Positions 17,473 to 25,732 of a stretch of 64,000 nt of DNA are shown piece after piece. Every line of letters starts with the position of its first letter. Position 1 is the first letter of the stretch. Below the pieces are notes generated by a model, which made no database searches, was not told the DNA's origin, and was given only the letters and a program-made list of their open reading frames with translations. The stretch is from an uncultured Anaerolineae bacterium (GTDB lineage Bacteria; Chloroflexota; Anaerolineae; Anaerolineales; Villigracilaceae), in the NCBI GenBank assembly GCA_903822545.1, contig CAIJPN010000008.1, positions 1-64,000 of the forward strand. Reading direction: 5' to 3'. The position numbers and the translations under genes are program-made.

Positions 17473-18885
17473 ATGCCTTCGTTCACTTTCCTTTCCCAGC
17501 AAGAAGTGGAAGCCATCCACCAGGCCACACTGCGCATTTTGAACGAGACCGGCGTGATCTTAAACCACGCCGGGGGCCGCAAGATTTTGCAGGAGGCCGG
17601 GGCGCGCGTGAAAAACGAGCGTGTGCAACTGCCGCCAGAGCTGGTTGAAAAATGCATCGCGCAGTGCCCCAAGACGGTCACAGTGCATGGGCGCGGCAAG
17701 ACGGGCAAAACGCTCGGGGACGGCACGCTGTATTTCCACAACCTGGGCGGCGCGCGCGATATTTTTGATATTGCCAGCGGCACGCAGCGCAACGCCATGA
17801 CCCAGGATGTCAAGGATGCCACCCGCCTGCTGGATGCGCTGCCCAACTGCCACACGATCACACCGTTTTTCACGCCAAGCGATGTGCCAGGGCCGCTGAT
17901 GTCGCTGGCGATGTATCGCCATGCGCTGCCGCACACCACAAAGCCTGTCCACGGGCCAGGAGTGCAGTATGCCGGGGAAGTGAAATTTGTGCTGGAGATG
18001 GCGGCGCTGCTCGGGACGCCGAGGGAGGTGCTGACCCTGGCAGTTTCACCAGTCAGCCCACTGACCATTCCTGGCCATGAAGTAGAAGCCATCATCGAGA
18101 TTGCCCGGGCGGGCATCGCCTTTGGCCCGCTGCCCTGCCCAACCGCCGGGACGACCGCCCCGCTATCGATTGCCGGGGCTGTGGCGCAGCAAAACGCCGA
18201 GGTGTTGGCTCCACTGGTTCTGGCGCAGGTGGTCAACCCCGGCCTGCCGATTTTCTACTGCGGGCGGCTGGCCATGATGGAGCCGCGCACTGGCATTTCA
18301 GTCTGGGGAGGCGTGGAACTGGCGCTGGCTTCAGCCGGAACGGTGCAGATTGGGCATCGCTATGGACTGCCGGTGAATGTCTATGGTTTTTCTACCAACG
18401 CGCACACGCTGGATATCCAGGATGGCTTCGAGCGGGGTATCAACGCCGCCATTCCAGCCCTGGTCGGCGCAGATGAACTCTCGGGTATCGGGGAGATGGA
18501 AGCAGGTGTGAGCGGTTCGTATGCGCAGATGGTAGCCGATAACGAGTTTGCGGGCAGCATCCAGCGCCTGCGACGCGGGTTTGCGGTCGATGCCGATTCG
18601 CTCGCGGTGGAAGTCATCGATACGGTGATGAATGGCACACACAACTTCCTCGGGCAGAAGCACACCATGAAATATCTCAAGGCTGGTGAGGTCTTTACCA
18701 CAAAGCTGGCCGAGCGCGGCAGTTGGGAGCAATGGGAAACTGCCGGGAAGAAAACCTTTGGCGAGCGCGCCCAGGCCGAAGCTGAGAGAATCCTGCGAGA
18801 GCACAGAGTCGAACCGCTGGAAGATGCCCAGGAGCGGGAATTGGATCGGATTATGGCAGCCGCGGAAAAAGAGTTAGTGAAATAA
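17473..18885 (+). CDS. Trimethylamine methyltransferase family protein, non-Pyl (MttB paralogue 3)
   Basis: 470 residues, MttB superfamily. Family stretches: FLSQQEVEAIHQATLRILNE, YFHNLGGARDIFDIASG, LAVSPVSPLTIPGHEVEA, CPTAGTTAPLSIAGA and the C-terminal HNFLGQKHTMKYLKAGEVF. No in-frame amber codon. The ATG at 17473 has GGAG six bases upstream; the ATG at 17461 has none. It resembles paralogue 2 more than paralogue 1 in the central PxTG-like barrel strands. It lies just after the importer and before the M20 hydrolase, again with the single corrinoid protein as the likely acceptor. Confidence 0.9.
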   Translation: MPSFTFLSQQEVEAIHQATLRILNETGVILNHAGGRKILQEAGARVKNERVQLPPELVEKCIAQCPKTVTVHGRGKTGKTLGDGTLYFHNLGGARDIFDIASGTQRNAMTQDVKDATRLLDALPNCHTITPFFTPSDVPGPLMSLAMYRHALPHTTKPVHGPGVQYAGEVKFVLEMAALLGTPREVLTLAVSPVSPLTIPGHEVEAIIEIARAGIAFGPLPCPTAGTTAPLSIAGAVAQQNAEVLAPLVLAQVVNPGLPIFYCGRLAMMEPRTGISVWGGVELALASAGTVQIGHRYGLPVNVYGFSTNAHTLDIQDGFERGINAAIPALVGADELSGIGEMEAGVSGSYAQMVADNEFAGSIQRLRRGFAVDADSLAVEVIDTVMNGTHNFLGQKHTMKYLKAGEVFTTKLAERGSWEQWETAGKKTFGERAQAEAERILREHRVEPLEDAQERELDRIMAAAEKELVK

Positions 18886-18891
18886 CCCAGA

Positions 18892-18948
18892 CTCAAAAGT
18901 CTCCCGACTTTTGAGAGATGAAACTCGAACATCTCCCGATGTTCGAGT
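18892..18948 (+). repeat. Tandem hairpins before the M20 gene
   Basis: Two perfect hairpins in a row: CTCAAAAGTC-TCCC-GACTTTTGAG and ACTCGAACAT-CTCCCG-ATGTTCGAGT. Both loops contain TCCC and the second is followed by CCGAAAAGAG. Likely members of a dispersed short inverted repeat family. Confidence 0.65.
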
Positions 18949-18970
18949 CCGAAAAGAGAGAGAGATAAAA

Positions 18971-20131
18971 ATGCTGAAACAATCCCATGCAATCTACGAA
19001 GACCTGGTCCACTGGCGGCGTGATTTTCACATGCACCCTGAACTCGGCTTCACCGAAAAGCGCACCAGCGAAATTGTGGCCGCCGAATTGGAAAAACTGG
19101 GCTACAAAGTCCGCCGGGGCGTGGGACGCACCGGCGTGGTGGCCGATTTTGGCGATGAAAACGGCCCAACGATTGCCATCCGCGCCGATATGGATGCCCT
19201 GCCCATCACCGAAAGCGCCGATCGTGAATATGCTTCGCTTAACCCGGGCATCATGCACGCCTGCGGACATGACAGCCACACCGCCATGGCGCTGGGCGTG
19301 GCATCCCTGCTGGCGAAAGAAAAATTCCCCGGACGGGTGCGCTTCCTGTTCCAACCGGCAGAAGAAGTTGGAGATAATGAAGGCATCAGCGGCGCACCAC
19401 GCATGATCGAGGACGGCGCACTGGAAGGCGTGGATTTCGTCATCGCCCAGCATGTTGATCCGCACGCCCCGGTTGGGACGATGGGTATCATCTCTGGCCC
19501 GGCTTCTGGCGGCGTGGACTCATGGTTTGGCAAAATTATCGGCGTGGGCGGGCATGGGGCGCACCCTGAAACAACAGTGGACCCGTTTTACATCCTGTCG
19601 CATGTCATCATAGGGTTGAATGCCATCGTTTCACGGCGGATTTATCCTTTCCAGCCGGCAGTGGTAAGCATTGGTACCGTGAAGGGTGGCTTCACCCAGA
19701 ATGTGATTCCAGAAGAAGTAGAAATCACCGGAACCCTGCGTTATACCGATCCGGCGCTTCATCCCAAAATTCGGAATGAGATTCGGCAGGTCTTTGAGAT
19801 TTCTCGCAATTTTGGCGGGGATTACAGCCTGGAATTCCAGTTTGGCGGCCCGCCAATGATCAACGCCCCGGCTGCGGCAGAGCTGCTGCGCGAGGCAGGA
19901 ATCGCCATCTTGGGGAAGGAGCATGTCCAGCCGCCGACCCCCACCCTCGGGGCAGAAGATTTTGGGGCGTTCACCGAAAAAGTGCCCGGGGCGATGTTCA
20001 CACTCGGGTCCCTGATCGATGGCGACGAGCGCAGCTTGCATCACCCGCGATTCGATATCGACGAACGCGCCATGCCCATCGGCACCGCGATTTTGGCCGA
20101 GGCGGTACTAAACTACCTGAGAAGACAATAA
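18971..20131 (+). CDS. M20-family amidohydrolase (N-acyl amino acid / hippurate hydrolase type)
   Basis: 386 residues. Zinc-peptidase motifs in order: DFHMHPELGFTEKRTSEI, IRADMDALPITE, HACGHDSHTAMALG (metal His and Asp), FQPAEEV (general base and ligand Glu) and the C-terminal GAEDFGAFTEKVPG. Central GGHGAHPETTVDP marks the dimerisation domain with its conserved His. The family removes acyl groups from amino acids; here it may release the methylated amine or amino acid from an imported conjugate. The start at 18971 follows a GAGAGAGAG run; the earlier frame covers the hairpin repeats and is rejected. Confidence 0.9.
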   Translation: MLKQSHAIYEDLVHWRRDFHMHPELGFTEKRTSEIVAAELEKLGYKVRRGVGRTGVVADFGDENGPTIAIRADMDALPITESADREYASLNPGIMHACGHDSHTAMALGVASLLAKEKFPGRVRFLFQPAEEVGDNEGISGAPRMIEDGALEGVDFVIAQHVDPHAPVGTMGIISGPASGGVDSWFGKIIGVGGHGAHPETTVDPFYILSHVIIGLNAIVSRRIYPFQPAVVSIGTVKGGFTQNVIPEEVEITGTLRYTDPALHPKIRNEIRQVFEISRNFGGDYSLEFQFGGPPMINAPAAAELLREAGIAILGKEHVQPPTPTLGAEDFGAFTEKVPGAMFTLGSLIDGDERSLHHPRFDIDERAMPIGTAILAEAVLNYLRRQ

Positions 20132-20136
20132 AACCA

Positions 20137-20156
20137 CCAACGTTGGGATACGTTGG
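20137..20156 (+). repeat. Short hairpin before the folate methyltransferase gene
   Basis: CCAACG-TTGGGATA-CGTTGG, followed by ACTCCACAAGG. Same layout (stem, then ACTCC, then ribosome binding site) as the hairpin at 9989-10010. Confidence 0.5.
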
Positions 20157-20175
20157 ACTCCACAAGGAAATGCGC

Positions 20176-21045
20176 ATGAAAACCATTCTAAAAGGCACAA
20201 AAAAGGAAGTTGTGATTGGCGACAGCAGGCCATTCACCATGATCGGCGAGAAAATCAACCCGACAGGCAGCAAAAAACTGGCGGCAGCGTTAACCGAGGG
20301 CAACCTGGATTTTGTCCGCGATCTGGCGCTGCGGCAAATTTCCTGGGGTGCAGATGTGCTGGATGTCAACGTCGGCGTACCCGGGCTGGATGAGCCGCCG
20401 CTGATGAAATCTGTGGTTGAGATGTTGGCTGGCGTTGTGGATGTGCCGTTATGCATCGACTCCGGCCACCCGGCAGTGCTGGAAGCCGGACTGAAGGCTG
20501 CCCCTGGCAAACCGCTGGTCAACTCGGTCAACGGCGAGGAGCGCCTGTTGGAAAGTGTCCTGCCGCTGGTAAAGGAACGCGGGGCAGCGGTTATCGGCCT
20601 GACCATGGATGAGAACGGCATCCCCAAAACAGCCGAAGAGCGCGTGGCAATCGCCGAAAAAATCATCGCGCGCGCTGCCAAATACGGCATTCCGGTGGAA
20701 GATATCATCATCGATCCACTGGTACTGACGGTCGGTTCAGATAGCAAGGCCGCGATGGTCACACTCCAAACAATTGCCCTGCTCAAAGAAAAAATTGGGG
20801 TCAACGTCAACTTGGGCGCAAGCAATGTTTCGTTCGGGCTGCCGGAACGTCACACCATTAACATGGCCTTTCTCTCGCTGGGCATCCAGGCCGGGGCAAC
20901 CTGTGCCATCACCGATGCCGTCAAGTTGGGCGCAACCATCCGCGCCACAGACGTGCTGCTCGGCAAAGATGATTTCGCCATGAAATACATCAAATATTTC
21001 CGGCAGTGTGAAGCGCTGCGGGTCAAAGAAGCCAACGGGGTTTAA
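20176..21045 (+). CDS. Methyl-corrinoid:tetrahydrofolate methyltransferase (MtgA/AcsE-like pterin-binding enzyme)
   Basis: 289 residues, a stand-alone pterin-binding TIM barrel like the folate domain of MetH and AcsE. Motifs: FTMIGEKINPTGSKK (first strand), DVLDVNVGVPG, LCIDSGHPAVLEAGL, PLVNSVNGE, DPLVLTVGSD and LGASNVSFGLPER. In MtgB-type systems this enzyme moves the methyl group from the corrinoid protein to tetrahydrofolate, feeding the Wood-Ljungdahl or one-carbon pool. It closes the locus and explains the destination of methyl groups. AAGGA seven bases before the ATG at 20176 sets the start. Confidence 0.9.
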   Translation: MKTILKGTKKEVVIGDSRPFTMIGEKINPTGSKKLAAALTEGNLDFVRDLALRQISWGADVLDVNVGVPGLDEPPLMKSVVEMLAGVVDVPLCIDSGHPAVLEAGLKAAPGKPLVNSVNGEERLLESVLPLVKERGAAVIGLTMDENGIPKTAEERVAIAEKIIARAAKYGIPVEDIIIDPLVLTVGSDSKAAMVTLQTIALLKEKIGVNVNLGASNVSFGLPERHTINMAFLSLGIQAGATCAITDAVKLGATIRATDVLLGKDDFAMKYIKYFRQCEALRVKEANGV

Positions 21046-21158
21046 TGGTGGCGCGGGATGGTGGCCCGCAACCAGGCGGATTAACGATCCACCCCACGAA
21101 ATCTGTGAAGAACTAAAAGTGATAATTATTACAAAATTTCCAGCAAAGTTCACCTTAT

Positions 21159-21187
21159 TCAGCCCGGGAGTGAAAACCCCGGGCTGA
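21159..21187 (+). terminator. Hairpin after the folate methyltransferase
   Basis: Perfect 10-bp stem TCAGCCCGGG / CCCGGGCTGA with a 9-base loop and a short T stretch. It separates the methyltransferase locus from the Lrp promoter just downstream. Confidence 0.6.
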
Positions 21188-21188
21188 T

Positions 21189-21217
21189 TTGAATCTAAAT
21201 ATGATTTCTCGTATAAT
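21189..21217 (+). promoter_or_regulatory. Sigma-70-like promoter for the Lrp regulator
   Basis: TTGAAT and TATAAT with a 17-base spacer, about 65 bases before the ATG. The rest of the leader is AT-rich, fitting Lrp autoregulation. Confidence 0.65.
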
Positions 21218-21280
21218 TTATGCAGATTATTCAACAGTTTGAGATACTCATCGAATATTAATAACAAGTAGCCGGGTTTT

Positions 21281-21763
21281 ATGATAAAAAATATTCAAGA
21301 TTTTTCGCTGGATGATGTAGACAGGGCCATTTTAAGTGCCCTGCAAACCGATGGTCGCCTGAGCAATGTTGAACTGGCGCGCAAAGTCAACCTGTCTCCA
21401 CCGGGAACACATGCGCGACTGCGGCGGCTGGAGAAGGAAGGCTTTATCCGCCAGTATACGGCCCTGGTGGATAGGGAAAAAGCCGGGTTCGATCTGCTGT
21501 GCTACATCCATGTCAGCCTGCAAATGCACCAGTTGGAGCAGGTCGAGGAGTTCCGCAAGCGCACCCGGGAGATGCCAGAAGTGCTGGAGTGTCACCACAT
21601 CACCGGTGAGTATGATTACATCCTGAAGGTGGCGCTGAAAAATCGCAAAGACCTGGAGCGTTTTGTTGTTGATCGGCTGACCCCGGTTCCAGGTGTGGCG
21701 CGCATCCACACCAGCCTGGTGCTGACAGAAATCAAATCCACAATGGCGTTGCCATTGGAATAA
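21281..21763 (+). CDS. Lrp/AsnC-family transcriptional regulator
   Basis: 160 residues. N-terminal HTH (DDVDRAILSALQTDGRLSN, ELARKVNLSPPGTHARLRRL) and a C-terminal RAM/AsnC ligand domain (VLECHHITGEYDYILKVALK). Such regulators sense amino acids. It lies 51 bases upstream of a tyrosine phenol-lyase-like gene in the same direction, so tyrosine or another aromatic amino acid is the obvious effector candidate (inference). Confidence 0.9.
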   Translation: MIKNIQDFSLDDVDRAILSALQTDGRLSNVELARKVNLSPPGTHARLRRLEKEGFIRQYTALVDREKAGFDLLCYIHVSLQMHQLEQVEEFRKRTREMPEVLECHHITGEYDYILKVALKNRKDLERFVVDRLTPVPGVARIHTSLVLTEIKSTMALPLE

Positions 21764-23227
<1,464 letters not shown>

Positions 23228-23236
23228 CAACTCTCA

Positions 23237-23270
23237 ATCCCCGCTGGAAAACCAGCGGGGATTTTTGTTT
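23237..23270 (+). terminator. Intrinsic terminator of the tpl gene
   Basis: Perfect 11-bp stem ATCCCCGCTGG / CCAGCGGGGAT followed by TTTTGTTT. Confidence 0.88.
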
Positions 23271-23329
23271 AACCACGGGGGCAGCTATCGAGCCTTATGG
23301 TCTTCTCAAAGTTGTTTGACAAAATAAGG

Positions 23330-23434
23330 ATGTCGTTGCGAGGACGGTGGTTTTCCGCCCGAAGCAATCTCCCAAGGTTCAGGTTTGCCCGTTTAACGGG
23401 AGCCTGCTTCGGGCTAATGCCCTCGCAGCGACAT
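23330..23434. repeat. Dispersed palindromic repeat (GTCGTTGCGAGG type)
   Basis: Outer arms ATGTCGTTGCGAGG and CCTCGCAGCGACAT, inner arms CCCGAAGCA / TGCTTCGGG, and a central CCCGTTTAACGGG. The layout with GAAGCAATCTCCC matches a widespread class of mobile-like intergenic palindromes. It fills most of the gap before the exporter leader. Confidence 0.7.
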
Positions 23435-23481
23435 TTCTCGGACTTTGTTTGAGAAATCCGCGTATCGACCCAAATTCACCC

Positions 23482-23511
23482 TTGACATCACTTTACCGCG
23501 GGTGATATATT
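23482..23511 (+). promoter_or_regulatory. Strong sigma-70 promoter of the exporter leader
   Basis: Consensus TTGACA and TATATT with an 18-base spacer, about 40 bases before the leader ORF start. Confidence 0.8.
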
Positions 23512-23551
23512 CGAAGCGTTAATCAAATTTTAAGGAAAGGAGACGCACTTC

Positions 23552-23629
23552 ATGGATTTCAACTGCACTTACATCTTCACCGCTGTTCCCGGTACCGTTG
23601 TACCTTCTTGGAGTGCGCCTGTTGACTGA
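23552..23629 (+). CDS. Leader peptide ORF (25 aa) upstream of the ABC exporter
   Basis: ATG at 23552 preceded by AAGGAAAGGAG, one of the best ribosome binding sites in the window, and ended by TGA at 23627-23629. The peptide begins MDFNCTYIFTAVPG and ends WSAPVD, 25 residues. It is placed between a consensus promoter and an intrinsic terminator that lies directly before the first exporter gene. The segment GAGTGCGC inside its last codons (23611-23618) is perfectly complementary to GCGCACTC in the terminator (23664-23671). This is the layout of a ribosome-dependent transcription attenuator, as known for the BmrB leader of Bacillus bmrCD. Function in cis rather than as a free peptide is inferred. 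Confidence 0.7.
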   Translation: MDFNCTYIFTAVPGTVVPSWSAPVD

Positions 23630-23655
23630 ACCCAGTCACCTTCTCGTGTCGTTTT

Positions 23656-23689
23656 GACCGTGTGCGCACTCGCACACGGTCTTTTTTTT
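23656..23689 (+). terminator. Intrinsic terminator / attenuator before the exporter genes
   Basis: Perfect 11-bp stem GACCGTGTGCG / CGCACACGGTC with loop CACT and eight Ts. The AAGG ribosome binding site of the exporter gene begins only a few bases after the T run, so read-through must be regulated for the exporter to be made. Confidence 0.88.
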
Positions 23690-23704
23690 ATTCAAGGTAA
23701 TGCT

Positions 23705-25564
23705 ATGGCTACTCTCGCACCCACCCAAACTACCCCACCCACTTATTTTGATTTCCGCGCCGCACTGAACGCCAACCGCCTGGTTGGATTGTGGCGCATG
23801 ATGACCGGCTTCCACTGGCAATACAGTGGAGCGGTTTTCTCGCTGGCTGTTTCTGCGCTCGCCAAAACAGCCACATTCCTGCTGCTGCGCTATTTTGTTG
23901 ACGGCGTTATGACCGAAGCTGCGGTCGGCGGCGGGCTTTCAGCAGAAGCAAGCCGCAACCTGATGATGATCGCTGGCGGGTTCGTGCTGCTATCGCTCTT
24001 CGAAGGCGGATTCGCCTTTATCTCGGGGCGGCTGGCAGCTTATACAGCGGAAAGCATCACCAGGCGCCTGCGCAACTTCCTTTTCGACCACATCCAGCGG
24101 CTGAGTTTCTCCTATCACAGTACCACGCCGACGGGTGACCTGATCGAACGGGTGACATCTGATGTGGATGCACTGCGCCGCTTCTTCAGCGAACAGGCCA
24201 TCGGCGTGGGACGCATCATCCTGCTGTTTTTTATCAACTTCATCGCCATCCTGAACCTGAACTGGACTCTCGGCTGGGTCTCCATCATCGCCATCCCGCC
24301 CATTTTGGTGGTCTCATTGTGGTTTTTTAAGAAAGTGACCACAGCCTACGAGAAGTACCAGGAACAGGAAGCCGCGCTCTCGACCACTTTGCAAGAGAAC
24401 CTGACCGGCGTGCGCGTGGTCAAAGCCTTTGCGCGGCAAGACTACGAGAAAAAGAAGTTTGAGAAGGTCAACTGGGAAAAGTACCTGCGCGGGAAAATCC
24501 TGCTGCTGATGCACTCGCTCTTCTGGCCGCTCTCAGACATTGTGCTGGGCTTCCAGATGCTCGGCGGCTTCATCTTCGCCGCCACGATGGCGATCCGCGG
24601 TGAGATTACCGTTGGCACCTACCTGGCATATGTCGGGCTAGTGGTTTGGCTAATCTGGCCGATCCGTAACCTGGGACGCCTGATCGTGCAAACTTCCACC
24701 GGCATGGTTTCCTATGGCCGCCTGATGGAAATCACCAAACAGGCACGCGAACCGCTCACCGATGGCAAAGTTCACCCAGAAGCACCGGTAAAAGGCGAGG
24801 TTGTTTTTGATAACGTTTCGTTCATGTACTCTGATGGCAAAACTGATGTGTTGAAAGACATCTCTTTCACCGTTCACCCTGGGCAATCGGTTGCGCTGCT
24901 TGGTTCCACCGGCTCTGGCAAGACTTCGCTGGTCAACCTGCTGCCGCGTTTCCATGAATATACATCCGGGCGCATCCTGCTGGATGGGATTGAACTGAAA
25001 GATTATCCGCGCGAATACCTGCGCCGCCAGATGGGCATTGTGGAACAGGAACCGTTCCTGTTCAGCCGCAGCATCCGTGAGAATATCTGCTACGGCGTGG
25101 GGCACACCGTCAGCCAGGAAGAGCTGGAACGCGCCGCCCGCGCCGCCGCCATCCACGATATGATCCTGACTTTCCCAGATGGCTACAATACCGTCGTCGG
25201 CGAGAAAGGCGTGACACTCTCTGGTGGGCAGAAACAGCGTGTGACAATTGCCCGCACCCTGCTGAAAAATCCACGCATCCTGATTTTGGATGACTCCACC
25301 TCCAGCGTGGATACTGAAACCGAAGCGGAAATCCGCCAGGCGCTTTACGACCTGATGCAGGATCGCACCACCTTCATCATCGCCCACCGCATCCAGTCTG
25401 TGATGAATGCTGATCTGATTGTGGTACTGGACAAAGGCGAAATCATCCAAATGGGCACACACGAAGAACTCCTGGCGCAAGATGGCATGTATCGCAAGAT
25501 TTATGACATCCAAACGCGGGTAGATGACGAACTGGCGCAGGAAATTCAGAATTCTGAAGTATGA
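23705..25564 (+). CDS. Heterodimeric ABC multidrug-type exporter subunit 1 (degenerate NBD)
   Basis: 619 residues: six-helix type I exporter membrane domain (about 45-345) and a C-terminal nucleotide-binding domain. Walker A GSTGSGKTS, signature TLSGGQKQR, Walker B ILILDDSTSSVD, H-loop IIAHRIQS. The residue after Walker B is Asp instead of catalytic Glu, which marks the degenerate site of heterodimeric exporters such as TM287/288 and BmrCD. The start at 23705 with AAGG upstream is used, because the earlier frame runs through the terminator. Its partner is at 25733. Substrate is probably a drug or lipid-like compound. Confidence 0.92.
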   Translation: MATLAPTQTTPPTYFDFRAALNANRLVGLWRMMTGFHWQYSGAVFSLAVSALAKTATFLLLRYFVDGVMTEAAVGGGLSAEASRNLMMIAGGFVLLSLFEGGFAFISGRLAAYTAESITRRLRNFLFDHIQRLSFSYHSTTPTGDLIERVTSDVDALRRFFSEQAIGVGRIILLFFINFIAILNLNWTLGWVSIIAIPPILVVSLWFFKKVTTAYEKYQEQEAALSTTLQENLTGVRVVKAFARQDYEKKKFEKVNWEKYLRGKILLLMHSLFWPLSDIVLGFQMLGGFIFAATMAIRGEITVGTYLAYVGLVVWLIWPIRNLGRLIVQTSTGMVSYGRLMEITKQAREPLTDGKVHPEAPVKGEVVFDNVSFMYSDGKTDVLKDISFTVHPGQSVALLGSTGSGKTSLVNLLPRFHEYTSGRILLDGIELKDYPREYLRRQMGIVEQEPFLFSRSIRENICYGVGHTVSQEELERAARAAAIHDMILTFPDGYNTVVGEKGVTLSGGQKQRVTIARTLLKNPRILILDDSTSSVDTETEAEIRQALYDLMQDRTTFIIAHRIQSVMNADLIVVLDKGEIIQMGTHEELLAQDGMYRKIYDIQTRVDDELAQEIQNSEV

Positions 25565-25732
25565 AAGGGATTCTGCCATAACAGATGAGAAAAATGACAG
25601 CTGCCAAATACCAGGAAGGCTGGCGCCCATTTAATCGCCATCCTTGTAACCATTGTGATGAAGGATAAGAATCGCACGAATCGATAGATTCTGAATTCAT
25701 ATTTCAGAATTCATAATTTTGGAGAATCATCC

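Noticed and set aside
8437-18885. Pyrrolysine (amber read-through) in the MttB paralogues
   Set aside because: All three frames are full length without in-frame TAG, so they belong to the non-Pyl group.
18892-18948. CRISPR-like repeats
   Set aside because: Only two different hairpins are present, with no constant repeat-spacer spacing and no cas genes in the window.
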